Positions 55,619 to 64,000 of a stretch of 64,000 bases of DNA are shown here, piece by piece (positions within the stretch are counted from its first letter, which is position 1; every line of letters starts with the position of its first letter). The notes under the pieces were generated by a model. That model saw nothing but the letters and a program-made list of their open reading frames with translations, was not told where the DNA came from and did no database searches. The stretch lies in NCBI GenBank assembly GCA_028285005.1, contig JANQQP010000037.1, positions 124,001-188,000 of the forward strand, written 5' to 3'. The position numbers were made by a program, and so were the translations under genes. Origin of the DNA: Dehalococcoidia bacterium (lineage in GTDB: Bacteria; Chloroflexota; Dehalococcoidia; Lucifugimonadales; Lucifugimonadaceae).

Positions 55619-56655
55619 GCTGTCTCCGCCTCTGGCCGTCCTGAAGGCCCGAGTATCTGCTGCGATGCCTTGAATGGAACAGGCAACAGTATGAGGGATA
55701 CCACGAAGGAGAGGTCAACCCACAACAGGGTCGCCAGGCTGAGATGTCCGGCTCGTGCCCACTCGTCGAACTGGGACCACGGGTTGGCGGCCCCCATCAG
55801 GACCTGCGCGATAAGTATCACCGGCGCCGCAGCGGCGGACACCTTAAGCGCAGTGGGCGCGTTGGGCATGCGGTAGATCTTGTGCCCTGCATAGAGGATG
55901 AGTACAGCAGTAACCAGAGAGATGATGCGGTGGATCACGTGGATCCAGACCAGTTCGGACTCGGGGATGATTGCACCGCCGCACAACGGCCATTCGGGAC
56001 AGACGGCACCCGCTCCGCGCCACACCGCGTAAGCGCCGGAAAGCAGCGTGATCAAAGACATGGTGGCCGCCGCCACGCCCAACTTCAGTGCTGTCGAGTG
56101 TTCTGGCGGGACCTGGCCCAGCTTCGGCATTGCGGGTCTATATGTAGCCAGTATCAGCCCGAACGCTGTGAGCGCCGCAACGATCTCTGCTCCGCCCAGG
56201 TGAAGTGTGCGCCATGCCGGGTCCAGCTCGCTGAGAACTACCTGACCTCCAACGCCTCCGACCGCAATGACAAGAATCAGGGCTGCAGTGTAGGTGTAGA
56301 AGAGCCCGCGGTGGCTCCTGTACCTGATCCAGATAAGGGCGGTCGCCACGAGGATCACGGCGCCGAAGACCGTTCCTACAGTGCGGTGACTCCACTCGAC
56401 GATGGCATGGCCATCATTCCATGGTGGGACCCAGCTGCCGAAGCACTGCGGCCAGTCGGGACAACCATCGCCAGATCCGGTAACCCTCACAACTCCGCCA
56501 AGCGTCGGCTGCGCGAACGCCAGAAGCACGGAGGCCAGCAGCAGGATCAGCAGGAGCCGGTCATTGGAAGGCAGCCGGCGTCGTGCTTGCCGGTCCTGGT
56601 CGCGATCGTCGGTGGGACCTGAAGGAGGCGCAATGGTGCCAGGGAGCTGTGCCAT
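55615..56655 (-). CDS. ctaA: Heme A synthase (COX15/CtaA)
   Basis: 346 residues with eight predicted membrane helices. Oxidises heme O to heme A. The heme-ligand histidines sit in EWSHRTVGTVFG near 87-98, RTLHLGGAEIV near 148, and IHVIHRIISL in the second half (near 233-245); the CPDWPQCFGSW and CPEWPLCGG paired-Cys loops are the family's external loops. Length fits. A short basic N-terminus precedes the first helix. Its promoter is suggested at 56752-56780. Confidence 0.95.
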   Translation of the reverse strand: MAQLPGTIAPPSGPTDDRDQDRQARRRLPSNDRLLLILLLASVLLAFAQPTLGGVVRVTGSGDGCPDWPQCFGSWVPPWNDGHAIVEWSHRTVGTVFGAVILVATALIWIRYRSHRGLFYTYTAALILVIAVGGVGGQVVLSELDPAWRTLHLGGAEIVAALTAFGLILATYRPAMPKLGQVPPEHSTALKLGVAAATMSLITLLSGAYAVWRGAGAVCPEWPLCGGAIIPESELVWIHVIHRIISLVTAVLILYAGHKIYRMPNAPTALKVSAAAAPVILIAQVLMGAANPWSQFDEWARAGHLSLATLLWVDLSFVVSLILLPVPFKASQQILGPSGRPEAETA

Positions 56656-56967
56656 TTAGAACCGTTACCGACCCTTCTCTGACGGCCATACCGGTCGAAC
56701 CACGGCCACGACTGATCGCGAAAAATCTCACAAAGGCCGCGCGTCTGGCAAAGTTTACGCCCGCGATCGAGTTTAGTGAAGGTTTTTGTGTGAGGAAACA
56801 GGGAGCGATTTTTGCTGGCCAATGTTTCGATCGCCGGCGCAGTGATTGTCTCTTCGAGCCGTGTTGCGAGCAGCCCACCTCAGAGTCGATCAAAGTGCGG
56901 CCCGCGCCAATGAAAAAGGCCTCCGTCGAACGGAGGCCTCAATGTTAGAACCGCGCCGGGAGGCTGC
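56656..56967. other. 312-nt gap before ctaA
   Basis: No gene found. It holds a promoter candidate for ctaA on the minus strand (TTCACT at 56775-56780, 17-nt spacer, TAAACT at 56752-56757) and, at the distal end, the terminator of the zinc-ribbon gene. Open frames in the region lack support. Confidence 0.5.
56911..56939 (-). terminator. Rho-independent terminator of the zinc-ribbon gene
   Basis: AGGCCTCCG (56917-56925) pairs with CGGAGGCCT (56931-56939) in a perfect 9-bp stem with a 5-nt loop; on the minus strand it is followed by TTTTTCA. It is 28 nt after the stop. Confidence 0.85.
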
Positions 56968-57222
56968 TTACCTGGGCCTTGGCTGGCCGTCGATGTCTAA
57001 GATCGGCTCGTTTCGGTGGACTTCACCATTGCGGATCTTCAGGTTGAAGTCGCAATCTGGGCTCGTACACACCCAGGCCTTGTAGTGCACAGCGGCACCC
57101 TGGCCGCCAAAATCTGAAAGTGGCACAAGCACTCCGCTGTTGCAAGCTATACACTCAGGCCAGGACGAAGACTCCAACTTTTCCTCCGCTTCTAAACAGG
57201 TTCCGCCCGGATGTCTTGTCAC
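56968..57222 (-). CDS. Small zinc-ribbon-like protein
   Basis: 84 residues, not in a named family that I recognise. The central part has CIACNSG (Cys24, Cys27) and a second knuckle CTSPDC (Cys52, Cys57), about 25 residues apart, with a glycine-rich loop between; this is the layout of a zinc ribbon. The tail is charged and Pro/Arg-rich. Divergent from tsaD (about 70 nt) and well terminated. It may bind nucleic acid or a protein partner. A slightly later start is possible. Confidence 0.68.
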   Translation of the reverse strand: MTRHPGGTCLEAEEKLESSSWPECIACNSGVLVPLSDFGGQGAAVHYKAWVCTSPDCDFNLKIRNGEVHRNEPILDIDGQPRPR

Positions 57223-57290
57223 CGGACTTTCACGTCTCTTCGCATCTTAACCCCTATATGCCTGTCACGCATACTTGAAAGCTTTTTTCG

Positions 57291-58373
57291 GTGAAGATTC
57301 TCGGAATCGAGACATCCTGCGATGAAACTTCGGTAGGCATCGTCGACGTCACCGGTGAGGTGATGGCGAATGTCGTCGCAACTCAGGTGGATATCCATGC
57401 GCGTTTCGGGGGCATTGTCCCTGAAGTTGCCTCGCGCCAGCATGTGATCGACGTTCGGCCGGTAGTGGACGAGTCGTTGAAGACCGCCGGCGTGCACTGG
57501 GATGATCTGGACGCGATTGCCGTTACGCACGGGCCCGGTCTGGCTGGTTCGCTGATCATAGGCCTGAACACAGCGAAGGGACTATCCGCTTCAACAGGCC
57601 TGCCACTGGTTGGCGTGAACCACCTGGAAGGGCACATATTCGCTGCGTGGGGCGTGTCTGGCGACTCGCGGGAAGATCGAGAGCTGCTGGACGGCGCGCT
57701 GGCCGAGGGCCGCTCAGTGATGTGCCTGCTGGTATCGGGTGGTCACACCGAATTGGTGCTGATGCATCCAGATAGACGCTTCGAGCTGGTCGGCCAGACA
57801 CGAGACGACGCTGCGGGCGAGGCGTTTGATAAGGCGGCCAGGGTGCTCGGCCTGCGCTATCCGGGAGGCCCGGAGATTCAGCGAGTGGCGGAGACGGCGA
57901 CGAAAGAGCCTGAGCCGCTATCCCGCGCCTGGATGAGGGGCACTAACGACTTCAGCTTCAGCGGCATCAAGACGGCGGTGCTGAACAGGGCGAGGAAAGA
58001 GGGGCTGTACCCCGCGCCATCGACGCCAGAGAACGGGGCAGATGGCGAAAACGGCGCTCACACCGAGGCGGTCGCATCGCTTGCAAAGGCGTTCCAGGAC
58101 TCGGTTGTCGACGTGCTGGTTACTAAGACCCTTAACGCCGCCACCGAGTTCGACTGCGGGGCGGTTGTTGTCGCCGGCGGCGTCGCGGCCAACGGTCCGT
58201 TGCGGACCGCTTTTCGGCAGAAGTCGCCTGTGCCTGTCGTGATCCCGCCGATATCTCTCTGCACTGACAACGGGGCGATGATCGCACTCGCAGGGATAGA
58301 GCGTTTTTCGAATGGCGAGCGAGACGGCTGGTCACTTGACGTCGAGCCGGGCCTGCGCATCGGCCGCAGCTAA
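57291..58373 (+). CDS. tsaD: tRNA N6-adenosine threonylcarbamoyltransferase TsaD
   Basis: 360 residues. Transfers threonylcarbamoyl to A37 of ANN-decoding tRNAs, with TsaB and TsaE. ASKHA-fold protein: ILGIETSCDETSVGIVD near 3-19, THGPGLAGSLIIGL near 79-92, the metal motif HLEGHIFA with His111 and His115, SGGHTEL near 142, GEAFDKAARVLGL near 175 and the C-terminal VVAGGVAANGPLR and CTDNGAMIALAG. An insertion near 235-260 (PENGADGENGAHTEA) is longer than usual. Starts at GTG 57291. Confidence 0.95.
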   Translation: MKILGIETSCDETSVGIVDVTGEVMANVVATQVDIHARFGGIVPEVASRQHVIDVRPVVDESLKTAGVHWDDLDAIAVTHGPGLAGSLIIGLNTAKGLSASTGLPLVGVNHLEGHIFAAWGVSGDSREDRELLDGALAEGRSVMCLLVSGGHTELVLMHPDRRFELVGQTRDDAAGEAFDKAARVLGLRYPGGPEIQRVAETATKEPEPLSRAWMRGTNDFSFSGIKTAVLNRARKEGLYPAPSTPENGADGENGAHTEAVASLAKAFQDSVVDVLVTKTLNAATEFDCGAVVVAGGVAANGPLRTAFRQKSPVPVVIPPISLCTDNGAMIALAGIERFSNGERDGWSLDVEPGLRIGRS

Positions 58374-58395
58374 AAGAGCGACGCAGGCGAACCGC

Positions 58396-59475
58396 TTAGT
58401 CGATCCCCGGACTACCGCCGGGTGGCCTGCCCGGAGAGTTTTGCCCGCCAGCGTTGGATGCCTGCTTCATCTGCTGGACCCTGGCAGCCAGCTCTTCAGC
58501 GTCTCGAATCCGCTTGCTCGAGACGGGACCCTCGACCGTGCCGCCGGGTGTGCCAAATTTGAGCACGAGGCCTGCCGGTCGGAACCAGTAGTCAGCCAGC
58601 AGTAGCAGTGAGATACCGGCCACTATCGCTCCGCTGACTGCGCCGACCGTCTCGTTGGTCGTGACCTGCCACACAGCTATGGAAGCGAGCAGGCCGACAA
58701 CTCCCCACCAGGCGCTGCGCGAGTCTCGCGGCCTTCTGCCGAACTCGATTGCCGTCACATCTTCGACTGTGGCGGCTGAGAAGAGCGCTCCTTCCGCTGA
58801 CCGTCCCTGGTAGATGAGCCGACGAGTTGTCAGCACGAACCTGCCGTCGTCACCTGAGTCGACGTCGGAGACGATCTCCTCCGAGTCGTAGAGATCAAGC
58901 AGTCCCTTCTTCGGCGCATCTGATTGGGACGGTTCAGGCTCTTTCGCCTGTGCCGGATTCGCCTGGGAAGGCGCGGCGGTTGCCGGTTGTGGCGGACGGC
59001 TTACGGGTGATGGCGGAGCCGAGGCCGGTTGCGTTGGCCGACTGGTAGATGTGGCGCTCCACGGGATACCGGGCTCCGTGGCAGTTGGCGATGAAGCCGG
59101 TGGGGCGCCGGAGTTGGATGCATCGAGTACTGATGGCTTCGGCGTGCTGGCCCCGTCGGAGTTATGACCCGTAACTGAGTTTGCAGGGCGCATGAACGGG
59201 CTCTGAGCGGCAGAACCGGCGGATGGCGTTTCGACATGGTCTGGATCGGCTGCTGCTGTCGTGTTTCTTTCGACAGCGCTCGCCGGTTCGCCTAATGGTT
59301 TGCTGCCTGGCCGAGGCTCTGTGTCGTCCGACTCTGGCGCAGCCCCTGATGCCGCTGGCTCAACGGCTGGTTTAGCCGGGCTATCGACGTCTGACGCAGC
59401 CGCTAGTCTATCCGGCGCGGGTGACGCTGGACCAGCTGCCGACTCTTCAGGCAGTTCGGGGTTCTTGCTCTGCAT
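58396..59475 (-). CDS. Low-complexity protein with C-terminal PH-like and membrane segments
   Basis: 359 residues. The N-terminal 190 residues are strongly biased to Pro, Ala, Ser and Thr with no fixed motif and are probably disordered. From about 190 a compact part begins: GLLDLYDSEEIV, FVLTTRRLIYQGR and the VEDVTAIEFGRR strand set, a bacterial PH (bPH)-like layout, followed by two hydrophobic helices (about 265-282 and 288-305) and a short charged end with Gln-Met-Lys coiled-coil. Likely inner-membrane with a cytosolic disordered arm. Function unknown. Convergent with tsaD. Confidence 0.7.
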   Translation of the reverse strand: MQSKNPELPEESAAGPASPAPDRLAAASDVDSPAKPAVEPAASGAAPESDDTEPRPGSKPLGEPASAVERNTTAAADPDHVETPSAGSAAQSPFMRPANSVTGHNSDGASTPKPSVLDASNSGAPPASSPTATEPGIPWSATSTSRPTQPASAPPSPVSRPPQPATAAPSQANPAQAKEPEPSQSDAPKKGLLDLYDSEEIVSDVDSGDDGRFVLTTRRLIYQGRSAEGALFSAATVEDVTAIEFGRRPRDSRSAWWGVVGLLASIAVWQVTTNETVGAVSGAIVAGISLLLLADYWFRPAGLVLKFGTPGGTVEGPVSSKRIRDAEELAARVQQMKQASNAGGQNSPGRPPGGSPGID

Positions 59476-59533
59476 CGGAACATGCTAACCCTTTTCTTCT
59501 AAGCGGAAGTGCGAGATTTCACCACAAAGTGGC

Positions 59534-60871
59534 TCAGAGCAGCGGCAACTGGCTATCCGAACGCTGTGCGGCGACCGTCATTCGGTAGATGTGTAGCAAC
59601 CCCTGTTGTTCGCAGGCGGTCCGTGGCTTGCCGTTTACACCTCGTGCCTGTAGTAGCCGTGACGCCTCGCGAGTGATGCCGTTCGTCGAGAGCAGCGGGT
59701 GCTTACGGAACATCTCTCTCGCCTGTCCGGCAAGCCGAGTGTTCCCATTCCTCGTGGCGAAGGCGTACACGGCCGGGAGCATGTGGTTGACCACGATCTC
59801 CCTCGCCCTGGAAAGCCCTAGGGGCGAAGTCCGGCCTGTTGACGCCGTCACAATAAATGGCTCTGCCAGCTCTCCGGGCTTCTCGGCAAGTCTTACGGTC
59901 TCGGCGAACATCTCGACCAGGCTGCCGAATCTGACCCAGCGTCCCGCCCAGGCTGCGGCCGCTCGGATCCTCACGCGGGGATGGTTAGCCGGACGTCCGG
60001 CTCTTGCTCGCCATTCTGGAGGTTTGCCCTGAAGAATCAGTGCCGGGTGGACTGATGATGGCTTCGGCCTGAAACCTGCCGCCCAGGCCAGTAGATCTTC
60101 CAAATTCGTCCGGTTGCAGCTGCCTGCGTATTCGTAGACCGTCCGCCATGGCAGACGCGCCGCCAGTTGCCTGAACCCCTTCTTGTTCGCGGGATATCCA
60201 AGGCACTCCAGCGCGCCCTCCCACATCGCCTGCTCAGGATCGTCCTCCAGCTGCAACGAGTAGCCGTGCGCCCGGTTCATGAACCACTCGTCCCCGGCCG
60301 CAGCCATATCGAGTGTGGGGAGCGGAGCCGCTCTTGACGCCGCGCCTGTCCACCCATCTGTTGAAACCAACTTCCGGATGGACCGCCGGTCCAGGACCAG
60401 GAGCGGGATGCGCATGCCGGACGGGGTAGCGATCGGCGCCCCTGCATCCTCGGCGACCACGTGCAGCACGACGCCGTTGTAGGCCGGGTCATCGGTGTGA
60501 CCGTGTCCGTGCCAGTCGCTCGACCGTACATGCACCTCGACATGGCCGTGGACCCTGCGGCCATCATCACGCAGCAACACCGCGTCCCTGAAGTCAGGCC
60601 CGGCCCCGTCAGCCGGACGGCCCGGATAGATCACGCTGTAGCTGTGACCGTCACGGCCTTTTATAGCGGCCGCCGACCCTCCGGCAGCCCGCCATGCAGA
60701 GTGAAGCAACGCCTCTGGCAAATTGCGCGCATGCCGCGGTCGTTGCTCGCTGACCGACAGACGTAGCCTGGCGCAGGTCCATGCGCCGTCAGTGGCTGAA
60801 GCCGTTAAGTACGCGGCGCTCTGCTCTGCCACCTGCCACTTTCCGAAGATCATCAGACCAGCGTCTGGCAC
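59534..60871 (-). CDS. DUF2851 family protein
   Basis: 445 residues, the usual size. Family hallmarks: YPGRPADGAGPDFRDA near 82-97, GHVEVHVRSSDW and HTDDPAYNGVVLHVV near 110-140. The Asp, Glu and His spacing resembles a PD-(D/E)xK nuclease-like core, but catalysis has not been demonstrated. The C-terminal half is helical with Trp/Arg-rich segments. It is common in Bacteroidetes and Chloroflexi, with unknown role. The aldolase gene lies 11 nt upstream on the same strand, so they are probably co-transcribed. Confidence 0.82.
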   Translation of the reverse strand: MPDAGLMIFGKWQVAEQSAAYLTASATDGAWTCARLRLSVSEQRPRHARNLPEALLHSAWRAAGGSAAAIKGRDGHSYSVIYPGRPADGAGPDFRDAVLLRDDGRRVHGHVEVHVRSSDWHGHGHTDDPAYNGVVLHVVAEDAGAPIATPSGMRIPLLVLDRRSIRKLVSTDGWTGAASRAAPLPTLDMAAAGDEWFMNRAHGYSLQLEDDPEQAMWEGALECLGYPANKKGFRQLAARLPWRTVYEYAGSCNRTNLEDLLAWAAGFRPKPSSVHPALILQGKPPEWRARAGRPANHPRVRIRAAAAWAGRWVRFGSLVEMFAETVRLAEKPGELAEPFIVTASTGRTSPLGLSRAREIVVNHMLPAVYAFATRNGNTRLAGQAREMFRKHPLLSTNGITREASRLLQARGVNGKPRTACEQQGLLHIYRMTVAAQRSDSQLPLL

Positions 60872-60881
60872 GGCGCTACGA

Positions 60882-61634
60882 CTACGAACCCACCTTGTCG
60901 TTGCGGTGCTGGTCGACGAACTCCCTCGCCACGCTCATCATCAGCTCAGCTGCACCGGTGCCGGTCGACATATCGCCGCCCGCCGTCTTGCCTGCAGCCC
61001 TCGCCCGCTTCTCCACATCAAGCGTCGCCGCTACACGGTCAGGGTGGTCCGGCTGTCCTGGCAGTCCGAGTGAAGCCGAGAAGTCATGCGGCCCGCCGGT
61101 CACACCGGTCAGCCCCTCGACCGCGAGAATGTCGTCCAGGTTGTCCCACGCCTGCTTAGACTCGATCTGCGCGACCACGATCATGTTGGCGTTCGACCAC
61201 TCGGCGAACCCCAGCTTCCCGCCATACACCTTGTCCAGCTTCCGCTGGTCGTTGAACTCGGTGCCGCGTCCTCCGCCCCACGACCGCTTTCCGGCCGGTG
61301 GGAAGAGACACGCATCTGCAAACGCCTGCGCCTCGGCCCCTGTGTTGATGTGAGGCCCCGTGATCCCCTGCACGCCGCGGTCCAGGTACAGGTTGATCTG
61401 GTACGCGGCGCTGTCCGGCACCCGGGCAGTCACCGACATCCCGTAACCATTTGCCACGCGGCAGATGTCATCGATCGCCTGCTCATGAAAATATCCGTGC
61501 TCGCCGTCGATGTTGACCGCTTCAAAACCGACGTGCGCCGCCATCTCGACAAGGTGCAGCGACGGAAAGGTGAGCGCGAAGACCAGCCCCTTCCGGCCCT
61601 CTCTGTTCGCCTTAAGAATAGTGTTCTCAATCAT
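60882..61634 (-). CDS. HpcH/HpaI family aldolase
   Basis: 250 residues, TIM-barrel class II aldolase. Conserved features: VNIDGEHGYF near 40-49 (the DxEH-type metal/acid region), VTARVPDSAAYQINLYLDRGVQGITGPHI near 71, and VAQIESKQAWDNLDDILAVEGLTGVTGGPHDFSASLG near 153 with the Glu metal ligand and the GPxDLSxSLG-like stretch. Such enzymes cleave 2-keto-3-deoxyglucarate or 4-hydroxy-2-oxo acids to pyruvate plus an aldehyde. With the enolase-superfamily and uronate-type enzymes in this window it fits aldarate/uronate degradation, which is inference. Confidence 0.88.
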   Translation of the reverse strand: MIENTILKANREGRKGLVFALTFPSLHLVEMAAHVGFEAVNIDGEHGYFHEQAIDDICRVANGYGMSVTARVPDSAAYQINLYLDRGVQGITGPHINTGAEAQAFADACLFPPAGKRSWGGGRGTEFNDQRKLDKVYGGKLGFAEWSNANMIVVAQIESKQAWDNLDDILAVEGLTGVTGGPHDFSASLGLPGQPDHPDRVAATLDVEKRARAAGKTAGGDMSTGTGAAELMMSVAREFVDQHRNDKVGS

Positions 61635-61750
61635 CTCTTTTTCTCCTTGGTCCTGCTTGTTGGGTTTGGTGAGCTTGTCAATGTACGCAGTTGCTTTTCG
61701 AGTTTGGAAGAGCGATATCGCCGGCGCGCTATAGCCGTCAATTCGGGGCG

Positions 61751-62188
61751 TCAGTCACTCCGCTCCAGGATCACCACCGGGATGTCACGGTCCGTCTTCT
61801 CCTGGTACTCGTCGTAAGGCGGCCACACCGCAGTCATGGTTGGCCAGAGCCTCGCCTTCTCCTCCGGTGACGCCGTACTGGCGGTTGCCCGGAACCGCTC
61901 GTCGAACACCTGCAGCTCGACACCCGGGTCGTCGTGCAGGTTCAGGTACCAGGACGGGTGCTTCGGGTCGCCTCCCCTGGAAGCCACGATGATGTAGCGA
62001 TCGCCATCACGGCCATAGATGAGCGCCGTGCGCCGCAACTTGCCAGACTTCCTGCCACGAGTGGTTATGAGCAGAGTCGGCGCACCCTTCCACTTGTGAC
62101 CCTCGTCGCCGTCAGATGCGACGTACTTCTTGATGTGCCTCGAAACCCACCTCGTCGGATTGTCGTGCACCGTCTCTGATTCGCTCAT
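61751..62188 (-). CDS. DDN-fold nitroreductase/deazaflavin (F420)-dependent oxidoreductase
   Basis: 145 residues, matching the DUF385/Ddn family (split beta-barrel). Recognised from TLLITTRGRKSGKLRRTALIY near 40-60, YIIVASRGGDPKHPSWYLNL near 70-90 and the EKARLWPTM and PYDEYQEKT C-terminal segments. In Mycobacterium these reduce quinones or nitroimidazoles with F420H2; related flavin-binding members exist. Use of F420 cannot be shown here since no F420 synthesis gene lies in the window, but F420-type enzymes are frequent in SAR202-like genomes. An ATG start, 145 residues, typical length. Confidence 0.86.
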   Translation of the reverse strand: MSESETVHDNPTRWVSRHIKKYVASDGDEGHKWKGAPTLLITTRGRKSGKLRRTALIYGRDGDRYIIVASRGGDPKHPSWYLNLHDDPGVELQVFDERFRATASTASPEEKARLWPTMTAVWPPYDEYQEKTDRDIPVVILERSD

Positions 62189-62253
62189 GACCGAATGGCT
62201 CCTGAACCCTGCCCAGAACGCGAATGCCTTGGCCGAAAAAGCAGCTCCGCTGC

Positions 62254-63411
62254 CTAGATCCCCTTAACGCTCCCGCCCCTGGCGTGAACCTTCTCGAGCG
62301 GCGGGTGCGCAGCTATCTCGTCCTCGTTCAGTTCAAGCCCCAGCCCTGGCTCATCGCCCAGCGTCACGTAGCCGTCCTGCTGCCTCACGAATCCGTCCAA
62401 GACGGAAAAATAGTGTTCCGTGTAGAACTCGGCGTGGTACTCCTGGATCTCGAAATTAACGAGAGATGCGTCCAGGTGCATCTCCGCCATCGCGCCGACC
62501 GGCGAGCAGACGTTGTGCGGCGCCATTGTGATGTGTTTCGACTCGGCGATGATGGCGATCTTCTTCAGCTCCGTGATCCCGCCGGCGTTGGCGATATCCG
62601 GCTGCAACACGTCCGCTGCGTGACGCTCGATGATCTCCGCGAAAGGGAATTTCGTGTAGAGGCGCTCACCCGTGGCGATCGGGATGTTCACCTTCCGCCG
62701 CACTTCGAGCAGCTCCGAGACGCGCTCCTCCGAAACCGGCTCCTCATAGAACAGCGGCCTGTACTCCTCAAGCCGCTTGCCAAGCTGGATTGCATTCATC
62801 ACATCGAACTTGGCGTGGGCCTCGACAAGGATGTCGACATTCGGCCCGACAGCGCGTCGCACCGCAGCCACCCTGTCCTCTGCGAGCTGAGCCTCTTCAA
62901 GCGAGATCTTGTAGTAGTTGTGCTGCCCGAAGGGGTCGAACTTCATGGCGGTGTAGCCCATGTCCACCACCTTTTTCGCCTCGTCTGCGTTCTGGTCAGG
63001 CGTGCCGGGGTTTGTGTACCAGCCGTTCGCGTAAACGCGGATCTTTTTGCGGTGCGCGCCGCCCAGTAGCTGGTACACCGGCTTGCCGAGGATCCTGCCT
63101 TTGAGGTCCCACAGCGCGATGTCGATCCCCGATAGCGCTGTCGTCGCAAGCCTGCCGCCCCTTGCGTGCGGGTCGTGGTAGAGCGTCGTCCAGAGCACCT
63201 CGGAGTCGAGCGGGTCCTTGCCTTTCAGGTACTTCTCGGTCCATGCCGCGATCAGCCCCTTTACCTGCTCCTCGTCCTCCATCGGGCTGGCATCGCCGAT
63301 GCCGTACACGGCAGGGTCATCGGTGTTGATCTTCACCAGGAGCCAGTTCCGCTGTGCGTTGTGGTGCCGTGCTGAGAACTGCCTGAACTCGACGTCTGTG
63401 ATGGCTGGCAT
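62254..63411 (-). CDS. Mandelate racemase/muconate lactonizing enzyme family protein
   Basis: 385 residues from ATG 63411, preceded by AGGAG with a 5-nt spacer; the frame extends upstream without homology. Enolase superfamily: N-terminal capping domain, then a barrel with FDPFGQHNY near 182, metal ligands in DILVEAHAKFD (near 205-215), YEEP (near 237) and GERL (near 263), and TMAPHN with the C-terminal His. The pattern resembles galactonate/gluconate-type dehydratases. It would dehydrate an acid sugar to a 2-keto-3-deoxy acid, a substrate for HpcH aldolases such as the neighbouring gene. SAR202 genomes are known for many such paralogues. Confidence 0.9.
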   Translation of the reverse strand: MPAITDVEFRQFSARHHNAQRNWLLVKINTDDPAVYGIGDASPMEDEEQVKGLIAAWTEKYLKGKDPLDSEVLWTTLYHDPHARGGRLATTALSGIDIALWDLKGRILGKPVYQLLGGAHRKKIRVYANGWYTNPGTPDQNADEAKKVVDMGYTAMKFDPFGQHNYYKISLEEAQLAEDRVAAVRRAVGPNVDILVEAHAKFDVMNAIQLGKRLEEYRPLFYEEPVSEERVSELLEVRRKVNIPIATGERLYTKFPFAEIIERHAADVLQPDIANAGGITELKKIAIIAESKHITMAPHNVCSPVGAMAEMHLDASLVNFEIQEYHAEFYTEHYFSVLDGFVRQQDGYVTLGDEPGLGLELNEDEIAAHPPLEKVHARGGSVKGI

Positions 63412-63559
63412 TCGTGCTCCTGGTCCGGCAGATTGCCGGTCTGCAGATCGGTGTATTCTGGGCCCGTTCGGGCGGCAGTATACGCCGCAGTCTGGAAGCC
63501 CGAGCAACCCTCGCGAGGGGTAATTCCAGTGACACCTGACGCCATGCAAGACTCGAAAG

Positions 63560-64000
63560 GTGACGACCACTTTGCCCGCGGAACCCCAGGCAGGACCTGC
63601 TGATAAAGACGATCGACTGCTACGGCTATGGGCGATCTCGGATGCTCATGTAGGAACCGACATCCGCTTTGGCCGCAGGTCACTCGCCGAGGCCATTGAA
63701 CAATCAGAAACGGGGCCACGGCCCTTTGAGTGGGACCTTGCCGTCAACCTTGGCGACTTCTCGGGCAACCAGACGCCGCCTGATGACGAAGAGGGCGAAC
63801 TGGTCGTCGAGCAGTACGCGGCGGCGAAGAAGCACCGACGTGAGCAGTTCTATGACGTGATCGGGAATCACGACTCATCTCGAAGCGGAGAGCCTCTGCA
63901 GTGGTGGTTCAGGAAGTGGGTAGACCCGACAGGCGAGAGCACCGAATACTCCCGTGTTGACAACTCTCGCAGGCCGTACCCCGTCACAGGCACATGGGAG
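63560..64000 (+). CDS. Metallophosphoesterase, cut by window end
   Basis: 147 residues visible from GTG 63560 (TTG 63572 is an alternative; an in-frame stop lies at 63530). Calcineurin-like motifs are present: ISDAHVG (DxH, about 23-29), NLGD (motif GD, near 65-68) and VIGNHDSS (GNHD, near 101-107). The spacing is that of a dinuclear metallophosphatase. The rest lies beyond the edge, so fold class and substrate (nucleotide, phosphodiester or protein phosphate) cannot be told. Divergent from the enolase-superfamily gene. Confidence 0.8.
   Translation, partial: MTTTLPAEPQAGPADKDDRLLRLWAISDAHVGTDIRFGRRSLAEAIEQSETGPRPFEWDLAVNLGDFSGNQTPPDDEEGELVVEQYAAAKKHRREQFYDVIGNHDSSRSGEPLQWWFRKWVDPTGESTEYSRVDNSRRPYPVTGTWE

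Overview
This is a bacterial chromosomal segment of moderately high GC (by eye about 57-60%), densely coded, with lipoproteins carrying Thr/Pro-rich or acidic linkers, HExxH and thioredoxin-fold exported proteins, and many enzymes for oxidising unusual organic matter. These include an enolase-superfamily dehydratase, RraA-like aldolase, sarcosine-oxidase-like flavoenzyme, Gfo/Idh oxidoreductase, HpcH-type aldolase and an F420-type DDN-fold protein. Together with heme A synthesis genes and two archaellins in an otherwise bacterial genome, this best fits a marine Chloroflexota of the SAR202/Dehalococcoidia group. That placement is inference from gene content; no 16S gene is present.

Layout. 1-10264: mostly plus-strand catabolic enzymes (uronate-dehydrogenase-like SDR cut by the left edge, Kef-type antiporter, RraA-like protein, SolA/MSOX-like oxidase, lipoprotein, PanE-like reductase, Tam, Gfo/Idh, phosphatase, AKR). 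10362-15593: zinc ADH, Cys-repeat lipoprotein, cinA, and a LexA-type regulated pair of unknown genes. 15803-22710: MEMO-like protein, phoU/pstB, GH63-like hydrolase, rlmN, a SelA-like PLP enzyme. 23001-25690: two tandem archaellin genes with a small LuxR-type regulator between them and several strong RNA hairpins. 25905-32499: pgpA, coiled-coil protein, coaD, rsmD, lysS, serS, OYE reductase. 32639-39392 (minus strand): ligA - unknown 673-aa gene - pth - metalloprotease lipoprotein, tightly packed. 39591-42004: DUF1015 and a two-domain peroxiredoxin-like lipoprotein interrupted by a UGA that is best read as selenocysteine. 42118-50042 (minus strand): MBL hydrolase, CPBP protease, trpA, aroH, a Tyr/Phe-rich leader with a terminator hairpin, aroF, ribF, tyrS and an aminotransferase, a run with an aromatic amino acid theme. 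50190-53723: ftsH, then infC-rpmI-rplT, with infC probably starting at AUA. 53720-57222: alpha/beta hydrolase, ctaB, ctaA, zinc-ribbon protein. 57291-64000: tsaD, membrane PH-like protein, DUF2851, HpcH aldolase, DDN protein, enolase-superfamily enzyme and a partial metallophosphoesterase.

Most notable: (1) paired bacterial archaellins, implying an archaellum-type filament in a bacterium; (2) a probable new-context selenoprotein with a UxxC motif and a SECIS-like hairpin 20 nt after the UGA; (3) an SOS-box-controlled operon of unknown genes divergent from cinA; (4) a candidate Tyr/Phe leader-peptide attenuator before aroF-ribF-tyrS; (5) probable non-AUG initiation of infC (AUA) and an OYE gene (AUC). 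No tRNA, rRNA, CRISPR array, insertion sequence or prophage was recognised.
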